Positions 18,973-27,787 of a DNA stretch of 64,000 nucleotides are shown here, one piece after another. Positions within the stretch are counted from its first letter, which is position 1, and each line of letters begins with the position of its first letter. Origin of the DNA: Lacrimispora xylanolytica (lineage in GTDB: Bacteria > Bacillota > Clostridia > Lachnospirales > Lachnospiraceae); NCBI RefSeq assembly GCF_026723765.1, contig NZ_CP113524.1, positions 1,163,001-1,227,000 on the forward strand. The letters run 5' to 3'. The notes beneath the pieces were generated by a model that saw only the letters and a program-made list of their open reading frames with translations, searched no databases and had not been told where the DNA came from. Made by a program: the position numbers and the translations under genes.

Positions 18973-20127
18973 ATGAGCTACCAAATTAAAATTCCATCTT
19001 GCGTATATGGCGGACCAGGAAGTATTGAACATGTAAATGCCATAATAAAGAAAGAAGATTCAAAGAAAATTATTATATTTACAGATAAAGGGATACGTGA
19101 ACATGGATTCTTAGATATTTTGACAAACCATTTCGATGAAATGAATACGCAGTATAAGGTATATGATGATTTGATACCAGAACCTGCTTATCAGGATGCA
19201 GAAAGAGTGATAAAAGAAGCCGAGGATTATGATGGTGATTTGATCATTGCCATTGGTGGTGGCAGCGTTATGGATGTTGCAAAACTTTGCTCTGTTTTAA
19301 AAGGTGCCACATACACCGTAAAAGATTTACTCAATGATCCGACACAGGCAAGAAAACAACTGAAAACAATCATGATTCCTACTACTTGCGGTACTGGCTC
19401 CGAGGCGACTTGTAATGCAATTGTTGCAATTCCAGAAGAACAATCGAAAAAAGGAATTGTTAATGACAATATGATTCCGGATTACGTAATCCTTGATGCA
19501 AATTTCATCAAGAAGCTTCCAAGATCAATCGTTGCAGCGACTGGTGTGGATGCACTGGCTCACGTTGTCGAGTGTTATACATCAAAAAAAGCAACTCCAT
19601 TATCTGACACCTATGCGCTTGCAGGAGCTAAATTAATTTTTAATAATATCAGAGAAGCATATGATGATGCTGATAATTTAGAAGCAAAAAACAATCTGCT
19701 CTTAGGTGCCTTTTATGGTGGTGTCGCCATTACTGGAAGCGGTACAACAGCAGTTCATGCGCTATCTTACCCCCTTGGAGGAAAATATCATATTGCCCAT
19801 GGTGTATCCAATGCAATTTTATTTGCGCATGTTATGGAATTTAATAAAGATGCATGTGAAGACAGACTTGCTAAGTTATATGATGCGGTATTCCATGGTA
19901 TACCAGTAAAAACCCAGGCTGAGAAAGCACAGTATGTCATTGATCAGATTGCTGATATTGTGAAAACCACCAACATTCCTACAGATCTAAAAGAATTTGG
20001 TGTTAAGAAGGAAGATTTAGAAACTTTAGTAGAAGCAGGAAGCAAACAACAGAGATTACTTGTTAATAATAGGAAGGAATTAAGCCTTGAAGATATAAGA
20101 AATATTTACTTAAAGGTTCTTAAATAA
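18973..20127 (+). CDS. Iron-containing (group III) alcohol dehydrogenase
   Basis: 384 residues. The NAD(P)-binding motif AIGGGSVMD is at about residues 91-99, TTCGTGSEAT at about 137, and the metal-ligand Asp/His set is in VDALAHVVE, AVHALSYPLGG and HIAHGVSNA. The enzyme reduces an aldehyde or oxidises an alcohol. It is the first gene of the operon divergent from the PrpR-like regulator, 13 bases before the PdxA2-like gene, so its substrate should be an intermediate of the same acid-sugar pathway. A semialdehyde of a four-carbon acid is one candidate (inference). AGGAGG precedes the ATG. Confidence 0.9.
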   Translation: MSYQIKIPSCVYGGPGSIEHVNAIIKKEDSKKIIIFTDKGIREHGFLDILTNHFDEMNTQYKVYDDLIPEPAYQDAERVIKEAEDYDGDLIIAIGGGSVMDVAKLCSVLKGATYTVKDLLNDPTQARKQLKTIMIPTTCGTGSEATCNAIVAIPEEQSKKGIVNDNMIPDYVILDANFIKKLPRSIVAATGVDALAHVVECYTSKKATPLSDTYALAGAKLIFNNIREAYDDADNLEAKNNLLLGAFYGGVAITGSGTTAVHALSYPLGGKYHIAHGVSNAILFAHVMEFNKDACEDRLAKLYDAVFHGIPVKTQAEKAQYVIDQIADIVKTTNIPTDLKEFGVKKEDLETLVEAGSKQQRLLVNNRKELSLEDIRNIYLKVLK

Positions 20128-20140
20128 GGAAGGTGAGACA

Positions 20141-21181
20141 ATGAAGAAAAGACCGATTATTGGAATCACTATGGGTGATCCGGCTGGTAATGGATCTGAG
20201 TTATCCGTAAAGGTATTGCTGGATAAAAAGGTATATGAAACGTGTCGTCCTATCATAATCGGGGATGCCAGTTGTATGGATGAAATCGTAAAAAGACTGA
20301 ATAAGGAAAATGAAATTAAAATCCATGGGGTTAAGAAGGTGGAAGATGCAGTCTTTGAATATGGAACCATTGATGTTTATGACATGGGTCTGGTTGATAT
20401 GGAAAAGCATATCTATGGGAAAATATCTAAGATGTGCGGTGAAGCAGCATTTCAATATGTTGTCAAAGTAATTGAACTGGCAATGAATGGATCCATTGAT
20501 GCAACGGTAACCAATGCATTAAATAAAGAAGCAATCAACATGGCTGGACATCATTACTCAGGACATACGGAAATCTATGCAGAATACACTCATACCGATC
20601 GATATACCATGATGCTGGCCCATGAAGATTTAAGGGTGGTCCATGTATCCACTCATGTTTCTCTTCGTCAGGCCTGTGATAGAGTGAAAAAAGCCAGAGT
20701 GTTAGAAGTAATTAGAATTGCAAATGAGGGCTGTAAAGCCATTGGTATCGAAAATCCGAAAATCGGAGTGGCTGGATTAAATCCCCATTGCGGAGAAAAT
20801 GGTCTGTTTGGTACAGAGGAGATCGAAGAGATTCAACCAGCAATTGATGAGGCCATAGCAGAAGGTATCTGCATACCCGAAGGAATCCCCACACCTCCTG
20901 ATACTATTTTTTCAAAAGCCTTAGGCGGCTGGTATGATATTGTTGTTGCAATGTATCACGATCAGGGACATATCCCCTTAAAGGTTAAGGGCTTTCAATA
21001 TAATAAGGAGCTTAAAAAATGGGATGCTGTATCAGGGGTAAATATCACACTTGGTATTCCAATTATAAGAGTGTCTGTGGACCATGGAACAGGCTTTGAC
21101 CTGGCTGGAAAAGGAATCTCCAGCGAATTAAGCCTTGCTCATTCAATTGACTATGCGATTCGCCTGGCGTCAAATAAGTAA
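20141..21181 (+). CDS. PdxA2-type 4-phosphate-erythronate/threonate dehydrogenase
   Basis: 346 residues of the PdxA family: ITMGDPAGNGSE at the N-terminus and metal ligands His in SGHTE, LNPHCGE and MYHDQGHIP. True PdxA makes pyridoxal precursors. The PdxA2 branch, paired with DUF1537 kinases, oxidises and decarboxylates D-threonate 4-phosphate or D-erythronate 4-phosphate to dihydroxyacetone phosphate. Here the next gene is a DUF1537 kinase, so the catabolic role is much more likely than vitamin B6 synthesis. AAGGAAGGTGAG ribosome site. Confidence 0.85.
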   Translation: MKKRPIIGITMGDPAGNGSELSVKVLLDKKVYETCRPIIIGDASCMDEIVKRLNKENEIKIHGVKKVEDAVFEYGTIDVYDMGLVDMEKHIYGKISKMCGEAAFQYVVKVIELAMNGSIDATVTNALNKEAINMAGHHYSGHTEIYAEYTHTDRYTMMLAHEDLRVVHVSTHVSLRQACDRVKKARVLEVIRIANEGCKAIGIENPKIGVAGLNPHCGENGLFGTEEIEEIQPAIDEAIAEGICIPEGIPTPPDTIFSKALGGWYDIVVAMYHDQGHIPLKVKGFQYNKELKKWDAVSGVNITLGIPIIRVSVDHGTGFDLAGKGISSELSLAHSIDYAIRLASNK

Positions 21182-21199
21182 TCTAAGGAGGGGGATTGT

Positions 21200-22453
21200 A
21201 TGGGTAAGATGTTGATCATAGCAGATGATATTACTGGGGCGTTAGATACAGGCATACAATTTGCCAAACGTGGGATACGTACTCAGGTTTTCACAGAAGG
21301 TAAGCTAAATGAAAGTGATGTAAAAACAGACACTGAAATTATTGTGGTAGATTCAGAGTCCAGACCAATGTCAGCAGAGGATTCTTATGAGGTCGTATAC
21401 AGCATTGCTGATTGGGCGCACAAAAAAGGAATCGAAATTATATTTAAAAAAACGGATTCCGCCTTACGTGGAAATATTGGTTCCGAACTTCAGGCGGTAG
21501 CTGATGCGGTAAAAGGCGTTCCGATTTATTTTCTCCCAGGGCATCCGGAAATTGGAAGAATTACAAAGGGCGGTGTCCACTATATATCTGGAGAGTTACT
21601 GGAGAACAGTGTGTTTGGAAAAGATCCATTTGATCCAGTTACTAAGTCCTATATCCCAGATATTATAAAGGACCAGAGTGACATTTCTGTTATTTGTAAA
21701 AGTGCAGAAGAACCCATTACGGATGAGAAGAATTCCATGTCAGAAATAATTGTATGCGACACTCTATCTGTGAGAGATATTGATTATAGATTAGACGAAT
21801 TAGTCAAAATGAATGGGCTCAAACTCATCGCAGGCTGTGCAGTGCTTGGAGAGCGATTGGCAGAAAAGGTTTTATGCAATTCCAAAGAGGTATCATCCTA
21901 TGAAAAGACGGATGGTTTGTATGTGGCTTGTGGAAGCCTAAATAAGATTACACTCAACCAATTAGAATATGCAGAACGTAATGATAGCTTTATAAGAAAA
22001 AAGCTCACTATGGAGCAAAAGTACGATACTGATTATTACAATACTTTGGAAGGCAAGAAATTCTTAGAAGAAATCGTAACTATGTGTAGAACCAACAAAA
22101 AAGTAATTGTGGATTCTTTTGACACGGAAGAAAATATTGTGAATTTTGTGGCTGACAAAAGTAAGAATATTGATGAGCTAAGAACATTGATCCCACAGGC
22201 ACATGGACATATTGTAAAAGCTCTTGCAGAGGAAAAGATTGACTTGACCATCCTTATGACAGGAGGAGATACACTGATGGGATATATGAAACTAGTTGGG
22301 TGTACCCATATAGAACCAGTGTGTGAGATAGAATCAGGGTTAGTTGTTTCTAAGCTTATATGGAATGGGTATAACCAACAGATTATCTCGAAGTCTGGAG
22401 GATTTGGAACCGAGGATATTTTGTGTAGAATTGCACTAAAAATAATAAAATAA
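21200..22453 (+). CDS. Four-carbon acid sugar kinase (DUF1537 family)
   Basis: 417 residues. N-terminal SBD-type domain with ADDITGALDTG and KKTDSALRGNIG; C-terminal nucleotide-binding domain with MTGGDTLMGYM near residue 355 and KSGGFG at the end. Family members phosphorylate C4 sugar acids such as D-threonate, L-threonate or D-erythronate at O4 using ATP. The upstream PdxA2-like enzyme would convert the product to a triose phosphate. Identity of the C4 acid cannot be read from sequence. AAGGAGGGGG upstream; 18 bases from the previous gene. Confidence 0.88.
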   Translation: MGKMLIIADDITGALDTGIQFAKRGIRTQVFTEGKLNESDVKTDTEIIVVDSESRPMSAEDSYEVVYSIADWAHKKGIEIIFKKTDSALRGNIGSELQAVADAVKGVPIYFLPGHPEIGRITKGGVHYISGELLENSVFGKDPFDPVTKSYIPDIIKDQSDISVICKSAEEPITDEKNSMSEIIVCDTLSVRDIDYRLDELVKMNGLKLIAGCAVLGERLAEKVLCNSKEVSSYEKTDGLYVACGSLNKITLNQLEYAERNDSFIRKKLTMEQKYDTDYYNTLEGKKFLEEIVTMCRTNKKVIVDSFDTEENIVNFVADKSKNIDELRTLIPQAHGHIVKALAEEKIDLTILMTGGDTLMGYMKLVGCTHIEPVCEIESGLVVSKLIWNGYNQQIISKSGGFGTEDILCRIALKIIK

Positions 22454-22472
22454 GTCTAGGAGGACAATTATA

Positions 22473-23381
22473 ATGAAAAAAGTAGAATTAAAAGGTATCA
22501 TTACCCCAATTTTAACACCAATGAATGCAGATGAGTCTGTAAATCTTACAGAACTTCGCAATCAGGTTGAACGCCTTATTAGCGGTGGAGTACATGGAAT
22601 CTTCCCATTTGGAACCAATGGGGAAGGCTACATATTAAGCGAAAACGAAAAGATTGAAGTACTGGAAGCTACCATCGATCAGGTGAAGGGAAGAGTACCT
22701 GTATATGCTGGCTCCGGTTTAATCTCTACAAAAGATACAATCCGTATGAGTAAGAAAGCAGAAGAGCTGGGCGCAGATGTTTTATCAATTATCACTCCAA
22801 GTTTTGCAGTTGCGTCACAGAAAGAATTATATGATCACTATGTTGAAATAGCAAAGCATGTTGATACGCCAATCGTACTTTATAATATACCTGCACGTAC
22901 TGGCAACAAGCTGCTGCCTGAAACCATTGCAAAACTTGCAAAGGACGTAGATTTAATTGTTGGAGCCAAGGATTCAAGCGGTGATTGGGATAATCTAAAA
23001 GCTTATATTACGGAAACACGTGAACTTGAAAAAGACTTCTATGTACTTTCCGGTAATGATTCTCTGATTCTTCCATGCCTAAAAGAAGGTGGCTTTGGTG
23101 GTATTGCGGGTTGCTCTAATGTATATCCAGAAGTATTATCATCCATTTACAACTTATTTATTGATGGTAAATTAGAAGAGGCAGAAGTGGTTCAGGAATC
23201 CATTGCAAGTTTTAGAGCTGTATTTAAATATGGCAATCCGAATACGGTTGTTAAGAAAGCAGTGGCTATGTTAGGCTACCCAGTAGGCGATTGCAGAAGA
23301 CCATTTAACTACCTTTGTGAGGAAGGAATTGAAGCTCTATCAAAAGTGCTTAAGGAAAATACAGATAAGGGCATGAAATAA
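22473..23381 (+). CDS. DapA/NAL-superfamily aldolase
   Basis: 302 residues, class I (Schiff-base) TIM barrel. Catalytic Tyr 137 in YNIPARTG and Lys 166 in GAKDSSGD, the family geometry of DapA (Tyr133, Lys161). The loop FGTNGEG replaces the GTTGE of dihydrodipicolinate synthase and resembles 2-keto-3-deoxy sugar-acid aldolases. The Arg that binds the carboxylate of a 2-oxo acid is kept. In this operon it probably splits a 2-keto-3-deoxy acid into pyruvate and an aldehyde, rather than acting in lysine synthesis. 19 bases after the kinase, AGGAGG ribosome site. Confidence 0.85.
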   Translation: MKKVELKGIITPILTPMNADESVNLTELRNQVERLISGGVHGIFPFGTNGEGYILSENEKIEVLEATIDQVKGRVPVYAGSGLISTKDTIRMSKKAEELGADVLSIITPSFAVASQKELYDHYVEIAKHVDTPIVLYNIPARTGNKLLPETIAKLAKDVDLIVGAKDSSGDWDNLKAYITETRELEKDFYVLSGNDSLILPCLKEGGFGGIAGCSNVYPEVLSSIYNLFIDGKLEEAEVVQESIASFRAVFKYGNPNTVVKKAVAMLGYPVGDCRRPFNYLCEEGIEALSKVLKENTDKGMK

Positions 23382-23437
23382 TAAAGAATCTGTTCAGACT
23401 GTTTTCGCATTATGCATAAAAAAGCGGGAGAAGAAAA

Positions 23438-26092
23438 ATGCAAAAAGAGTATTTAATGGAGTCAACTGATGTACTTAAAAATCTAGAAACATCGACTCAG
23501 GGGCTTTCCAGTGCGCAGGTGGAGGAACGAAAATCAAAATATGGTTTAAATAAATTAAAAGAAGGTGTAAAACCCAGCCTGATTCAAAAGTTTTTTAACG
23601 AACTGATCAATTTTATGAACGTTGTACTTATCATTGCAGCAGTTATTTCAGGAATTACTTCACTCTATGTGGGTGAAAGCATGATAGATACTGTCATTAT
23701 TCTTCTTGTTGTTACCATCAATGCAGCACTTGGAGTATATCAGGAATCAAAAGCAGAAGCCGCCATAGAAGCGCTTCAGGATATGGCAGCCGCCACATCA
23801 AATGTGATAAGAAATGATAAAATCGAAAGTGTTCGTTCCGAAGATCTTGTTCCAGGAGATATTATTCTATTAGAAGCAGGGGATGCAGTACCTGCAGATT
23901 CAAGATTAATTGAATGTGCCAGTTTAAAAGTGGAAGAGGCTGCCCTGACAGGAGAATCAACATCTGTAACAAAAACGGAAAAAACCATAGGAACAGGCTT
24001 TCAGGAAGTTACTCTGGGTGATAGAAAAAACATGGTATATACCGGCTCTACCATCGTTTATGGAAGAGGAAAAGCCGTTGTATGTTATACAGGAATGGAT
24101 ACAGAGATTGGGCGTATTGCTGATGCAATTAACACCGCGAAAGAGGAAGAGACTCCATTGCAGTTAAAGCTCAATCAGCTATCAAAGGCATTATCCATTA
24201 TGGTTCTGGCTATTTGCGCCGTTATGTTTGCTACCGATATTGCTAGAATTCTCATAGCTGGTGGTGAGATTCACCTTGATGCGCTCATTGATACGTTTAT
24301 GATTGCTGTTTCTCTTGCAGTAGCTGCTATTCCGGAAGGCCTCGCAGCCGTTGTTACCATACTTCTCTCCATTGGCGTTACAAAAATGTCAAAAGAACAT
24401 GCAATTATAAGGAAGCTTACCGCAGTAGAAACTCTTGGATGTACGCAGATAATCTGTTCTGATAAAACCGGAACCTTGACTCAGAATAAGATGACCGTTG
24501 TGGAACATTCCTGTTCTGATGAGAAGCTTCTTATGACTGCAATGTCTCTTTGCTCTGATGCAGAGATTGATTTAGATACATCACAGGCAATTGGAGAACC
24601 TACAGAATGTGCGCTTGTGAATGATGCATTTAAAAATGGCTTGTCAAAGCCAGAGCTTGCAAAGGAATATGTTCGAGTTGCCGAGGCACCTTTTGATTCT
24701 GTTAGAAAAATGATGTCAACGCTTCATAAAAAGTCTGATGGTACTGTCCTTCAGTTTACCAAGGGTGCTCCAGATGAGGTGCTAAAAAGATGCAGCAAGG
24801 CTTACGTGAATGGCAATATAGTAGAAATGACAGAGGAACTGCGTAGGTCTATTATCGCATCCAATAAGCAAATGGCAGATAAAGCACTTCGGGTTTTATG
24901 CGCTTCCATGAAAGAATGGTCCATATTGCCTTCTGCCATTGAACCTGGTGAAATAGAACATGATTTAATATACCTTGGCTTATCTGGCATGATAGACCCA
25001 GTAAGACCTGAAGTGAAATTTGCAATTGTTGAATGTAAGGAAGCTGGAATCCGTGCGATCATGATTACTGGAGATCACAAGGATACAGCCGTTGCCATTG
25101 CGAAAGAGCTTGGTATCCTTGAAGATGAAAGTATGGCAATAACCGGAGCAGAGTTAAACAAATTATCTGAGGAAGAACTTGAAAAAAGCATACAGAATTA
25201 TTCCGTGTATGCCAGAGTACAGCCAGAGCATAAGGTGCGCATTGTAAAAACGTGGAAGAAATTATCTAAGGTAACCGCCATGACTGGAGACGGCGTTAAT
25301 GATGCTCCATCCATTAAAGAAGCGGATATCGGCGTTGGTATGGGAATTACTGGAACCGATGTGACCAAGGATGTAGCAGATATGGTTCTGGCAGATGATA
25401 ATTTTGCAACTATTGTAAGTGCGGTTGCAGAAGGAAGACGTATTTATGATAATATAAGAAAAGCCATACAATTCCTTCTATCATCTAACCTTGCAGAAGT
25501 CATTGCCGTCTTCATTGCCAGCTTACTTGGCTTTACCATATTAAAACCAGTTCACCTTTTATGGATTAACTTAATTACAGACTGTTTCCCAGCCATAGGG
25601 ATAGGCATGGAGGAACAGGAAGCCGATATTATGAAGCGTAATCCAAGAAATGCTGGAGATGGGATTTTTGCAGATGGGGTTGCTGGTGAAACATTATTCC
25701 AGGGAGCCGTCATTGGATCTCTGACTCTGTTGGCATATTTTGTAGGGCATTACATGGAAAGCGGATTATGGGAAATTGCACAAAGTGCTGACGGCATGAC
25801 AATGGCGTTCCTATCTCTGTCACTTCTTGAAATGTTCCACTCCTTTAATATGCGTTCCAGACATGAGTCAATCTTTCGGTTAAAGACGAAAAATAAGTTT
25901 TTATTTGGATCGCTTCTGGCATCATTTGTACTGACGACTGCAGTTATCTATGTACCATTTTTAAGAAGAGCATTTGAGTTTGAGCATATTTCACTAACGG
26001 AATATTTTGTAGCAATTCTAATAGCTGTTTCTATCATTCCTATCATGGAAGTCATGAAGCTTATTAGACGTAACCAGCTAAAAAATAAGTAA
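23438..26092 (+). CDS. P-type cation ATPase, Ca2+ (P2) type
   Basis: 884 residues with the full family architecture: actuator motif LTGES (about 171), phosphorylation site DKTGTLTQNK (Asp about 342), ITGDH, and hinge TGDGVNDAPS (about 615). About ten membrane segments flank these, including the PEGL motif in AAIPEGLAAVV, which with the later N/D pattern suits Ca2+ (SERCA/PMCA-like). It would pump Ca2+, or possibly Mn2+, out of the cell. It starts 56 bases after the aldolase with no terminator between, so it appears to be the last gene of a catabolic operon, an odd position. A strong terminator follows. Confidence 0.9.
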   Translation: MQKEYLMESTDVLKNLETSTQGLSSAQVEERKSKYGLNKLKEGVKPSLIQKFFNELINFMNVVLIIAAVISGITSLYVGESMIDTVIILLVVTINAALGVYQESKAEAAIEALQDMAAATSNVIRNDKIESVRSEDLVPGDIILLEAGDAVPADSRLIECASLKVEEAALTGESTSVTKTEKTIGTGFQEVTLGDRKNMVYTGSTIVYGRGKAVVCYTGMDTEIGRIADAINTAKEEETPLQLKLNQLSKALSIMVLAICAVMFATDIARILIAGGEIHLDALIDTFMIAVSLAVAAIPEGLAAVVTILLSIGVTKMSKEHAIIRKLTAVETLGCTQIICSDKTGTLTQNKMTVVEHSCSDEKLLMTAMSLCSDAEIDLDTSQAIGEPTECALVNDAFKNGLSKPELAKEYVRVAEAPFDSVRKMMSTLHKKSDGTVLQFTKGAPDEVLKRCSKAYVNGNIVEMTEELRRSIIASNKQMADKALRVLCASMKEWSILPSAIEPGEIEHDLIYLGLSGMIDPVRPEVKFAIVECKEAGIRAIMITGDHKDTAVAIAKELGILEDESMAITGAELNKLSEEELEKSIQNYSVYARVQPEHKVRIVKTWKKLSKVTAMTGDGVNDAPSIKEADIGVGMGITGTDVTKDVADMVLADDNFATIVSAVAEGRRIYDNIRKAIQFLLSSNLAEVIAVFIASLLGFTILKPVHLLWINLITDCFPAIGIGMEEQEADIMKRNPRNAGDGIFADGVAGETLFQGAVIGSLTLLAYFVGHYMESGLWEIAQSADGMTMAFLSLSLLEMFHSFNMRSRHESIFRLKTKNKFLFGSLLASFVLTTAVIYVPFLRRAFEFEHISLTEYFVAILIAVSIIPIMEVMKLIRRNQLKNK

Positions 26093-26155
26093 GAATGTGA
26101 CTATGTACTTTCGTATCGTACGCAATGCATAGTTTTAAGATTGACACAAAGAATA

Positions 26156-26195
26156 AAAAACGGAAACAGATTATTATCTGGTTTCCGTTTTTTTT
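26156..26195 (+). terminator. Rho-independent terminator after the P-type ATPase
   Basis: ACGGAAACAGAT and ATCTGGTTTCCGT form a stem around TATT, ending in eight Ts. Confidence 0.9.
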
Positions 26196-26503
26196 GTACG
26201 TATCAGATAAAAATATAAATTTTTTGAAAATAAATTATATGGTTATCATAAACACATTTCAATTTTAAACACTATTTTTATCAATGTTGTTCTAAAATGC
26301 AACATATTTGAAATTTATTTTGATGTAAATTACCAACTGATATGTCATAATGTGAACAAGATTAAAACAGTTCTTCTCAATCAGCAATCTGTCTGGCAGT
26401 AGAAGAAGAGGGGAGGGTGATTACAACTACTTGATAACTTATCTGGCATTCATATTTGTAATCGCGAATCATTTTATATTTACTGGTAATAAGGAGGAAA
26501 CGT
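26196..26503 (+). promoter_or_regulatory. AT-rich leader of the sialidase-fold gene, possible regulator site
   Basis: About 300 bases without an ORF. One inverted repeat stands out: TGTTG (26285-26289), 10 bases, CAACA (26300-26304), whose right half AAAATGCAAC resembles AAAAAGCAAC at 18824-18833 in the regulator/operon gap, so it may be a shared operator. Core promoter elements are weak. The start is preceded by a good AAGGAGGA site. Confidence 0.35.
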
Positions 26504-27664
26504 ATGCAATATCCAAAACTTCCAGGTCTCACCTGGGATGGAACAATCTACGAGAATGAAGAAATGAAAGTATATGAAGCATTGCTGCCTGATGGTGGTT
26601 ATCCCACTGCCCACGCCCCGGCATTGCTGGAACTTCCCAATGGTGATCTTCTTTGCTGCTGGTTTGCAGGAAGCTATGAAGGCAGCGCTGATGTTCATAT
26701 TATCTGCTCCATACTTCCAGAAGGAAGCACAAGATGGCTGCCTCCAGAAGATATTTCCAACGATCCAACACGTAGTGAACAAAATCCTTCTCTGTTTTAT
26801 GGTCCTGATCATAAGGTATGGGCAATGTACACGGCTCAGCTTGATCGCCAGGAGGGGAAAGATAACATGCAGTATACTGCAGTCGTCCGCTGTCAAAAAA
26901 GCAGTGATGGCGGAAAAACCTGGGGACCATATGAAACCTATTTCCCTGAGGAAGGTACCTTTTGTAGACAGCCGATTCAGGTTCTTTCAAACGGGACATG
27001 GATATTTTCAAACTGGATTTGTACCGATTCTTTAGACGGTCTGTCAGGTGACCCAACTGCTTTTCGTATCTCGTATGATCAGGGAGAAACCTGGAAGACA
27101 GTTATGATGCCTAAGAGCAACGGGCATGTTCATGCCAATGTTGTTGAGCTTGATTCAGGACACTTAGTGGCTTTTATGCGGAATCGGGAAGCTTACCGCA
27201 TTCATCGAAGCGAATCCTTTGACTGGGGGGAGACCTGGAGTGAGCCGGTACCAACACCTTTGCCAAATAATAACTCCAGCATAAGCGCCATAAAGCTTCA
27301 AAGCGGACGTATTGCTATTGCTTACAATCCAACCGCTACCCCATCTCCTGAGCCTGGAAAAGCAGCCTGGCCAGGTCTGCGTTGTCCTGTGGCAGTAGCC
27401 CTATCAGAAGATGGAGGCCAGACCTTCCCTGTGATACGCTTAATGGAGCGGGGAGAAGGATTTGTGGGGGATGAGAATAAGACAAACAACAAGCAGTATG
27501 AATATCCCTATCTCATGCAAAGCAGAGACGGAATGTTACATCTTGCATATGCTGCACGTACTCGCAAAGGAGTAAAGTATATAAAGTTTAGTGAAAAAGA
27601 TGTTCTTGGGGATAAACGTGAGCAGGTCGGTCTGTACAATCCTACAGCAGCTAAGAGCCACTGA
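26504..27664 (+). CDS. Intracellular sialidase-fold protein (BNR/Asp-box repeats)
   Basis: 386 residues, no signal peptide. Four Asp-boxes mark a beta-propeller: SSDGGKTW (about 132), SYDQGETW (about 189), SFDWGETW (about 238) and SEDGGQTF (about 301). The N-terminus reads AHAPALLELPNGDLLCCWF, followed by Glu/Asp-rich YEGSADVHI. This is the BNR_2-type family pattern with a His where true sialidases have the Arg of FRIP. The usual Arg triad is not evident, so classical sialidase activity is doubtful. With an aldolase, an acid kinase and an anion transporter around it, it probably acts in the cytoplasm on the same imported acidic compound, perhaps as a glycosidase, lyase or isomerase. Confidence 0.8.
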   Translation: MQYPKLPGLTWDGTIYENEEMKVYEALLPDGGYPTAHAPALLELPNGDLLCCWFAGSYEGSADVHIICSILPEGSTRWLPPEDISNDPTRSEQNPSLFYGPDHKVWAMYTAQLDRQEGKDNMQYTAVVRCQKSSDGGKTWGPYETYFPEEGTFCRQPIQVLSNGTWIFSNWICTDSLDGLSGDPTAFRISYDQGETWKTVMMPKSNGHVHANVVELDSGHLVAFMRNREAYRIHRSESFDWGETWSEPVPTPLPNNNSSISAIKLQSGRIAIAYNPTATPSPEPGKAAWPGLRCPVAVALSEDGGQTFPVIRLMERGEGFVGDENKTNNKQYEYPYLMQSRDGMLHLAYAARTRKGVKYIKFSEKDVLGDKREQVGLYNPTAAKSH

Positions 27665-27717
27665 TATTTATTGCTATGTTACACCTTGAAGTGATACACA
27701 AAAAATATAACGAAATG

Positions 27718-27737
27718 TGTCATAAATGTACATGACA
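27718..27737. promoter_or_regulatory. Inverted repeat upstream of the transporter
   Basis: TGTCAT and ATGACA separated by 8 bases, 50 bp before the transporter start. A half-like TGTCATAATGT also occurs at 26343-26353 before the previous gene. Possible operator. Confidence 0.35.
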
Positions 27738-27787
27738 TAGAGTAAACCGTGCACGATGACACCAAGAAAGGCTAGAGGGAAAATAAT

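Noticed and set aside
20141-21181. Vitamin B6 biosynthesis gene pdxA
   Set aside because: It is next to a DUF1537 kinase and no other pyridoxine gene, the pattern of catabolic PdxA2.
26441-26460. TGGCATT-N4-TTTG, resembling a sigma-54 (-24/-12) promoter before the sialidase-fold gene
   Set aside because: The invariant GC of the -12 element is TG here, and the local PrpR-like regulator lacks the sigma-54 contact loop.
26504-27664. Secreted sialidase for host glycan use
   Set aside because: No signal peptide or cell-wall anchor, and the FRIP arginine is not present.
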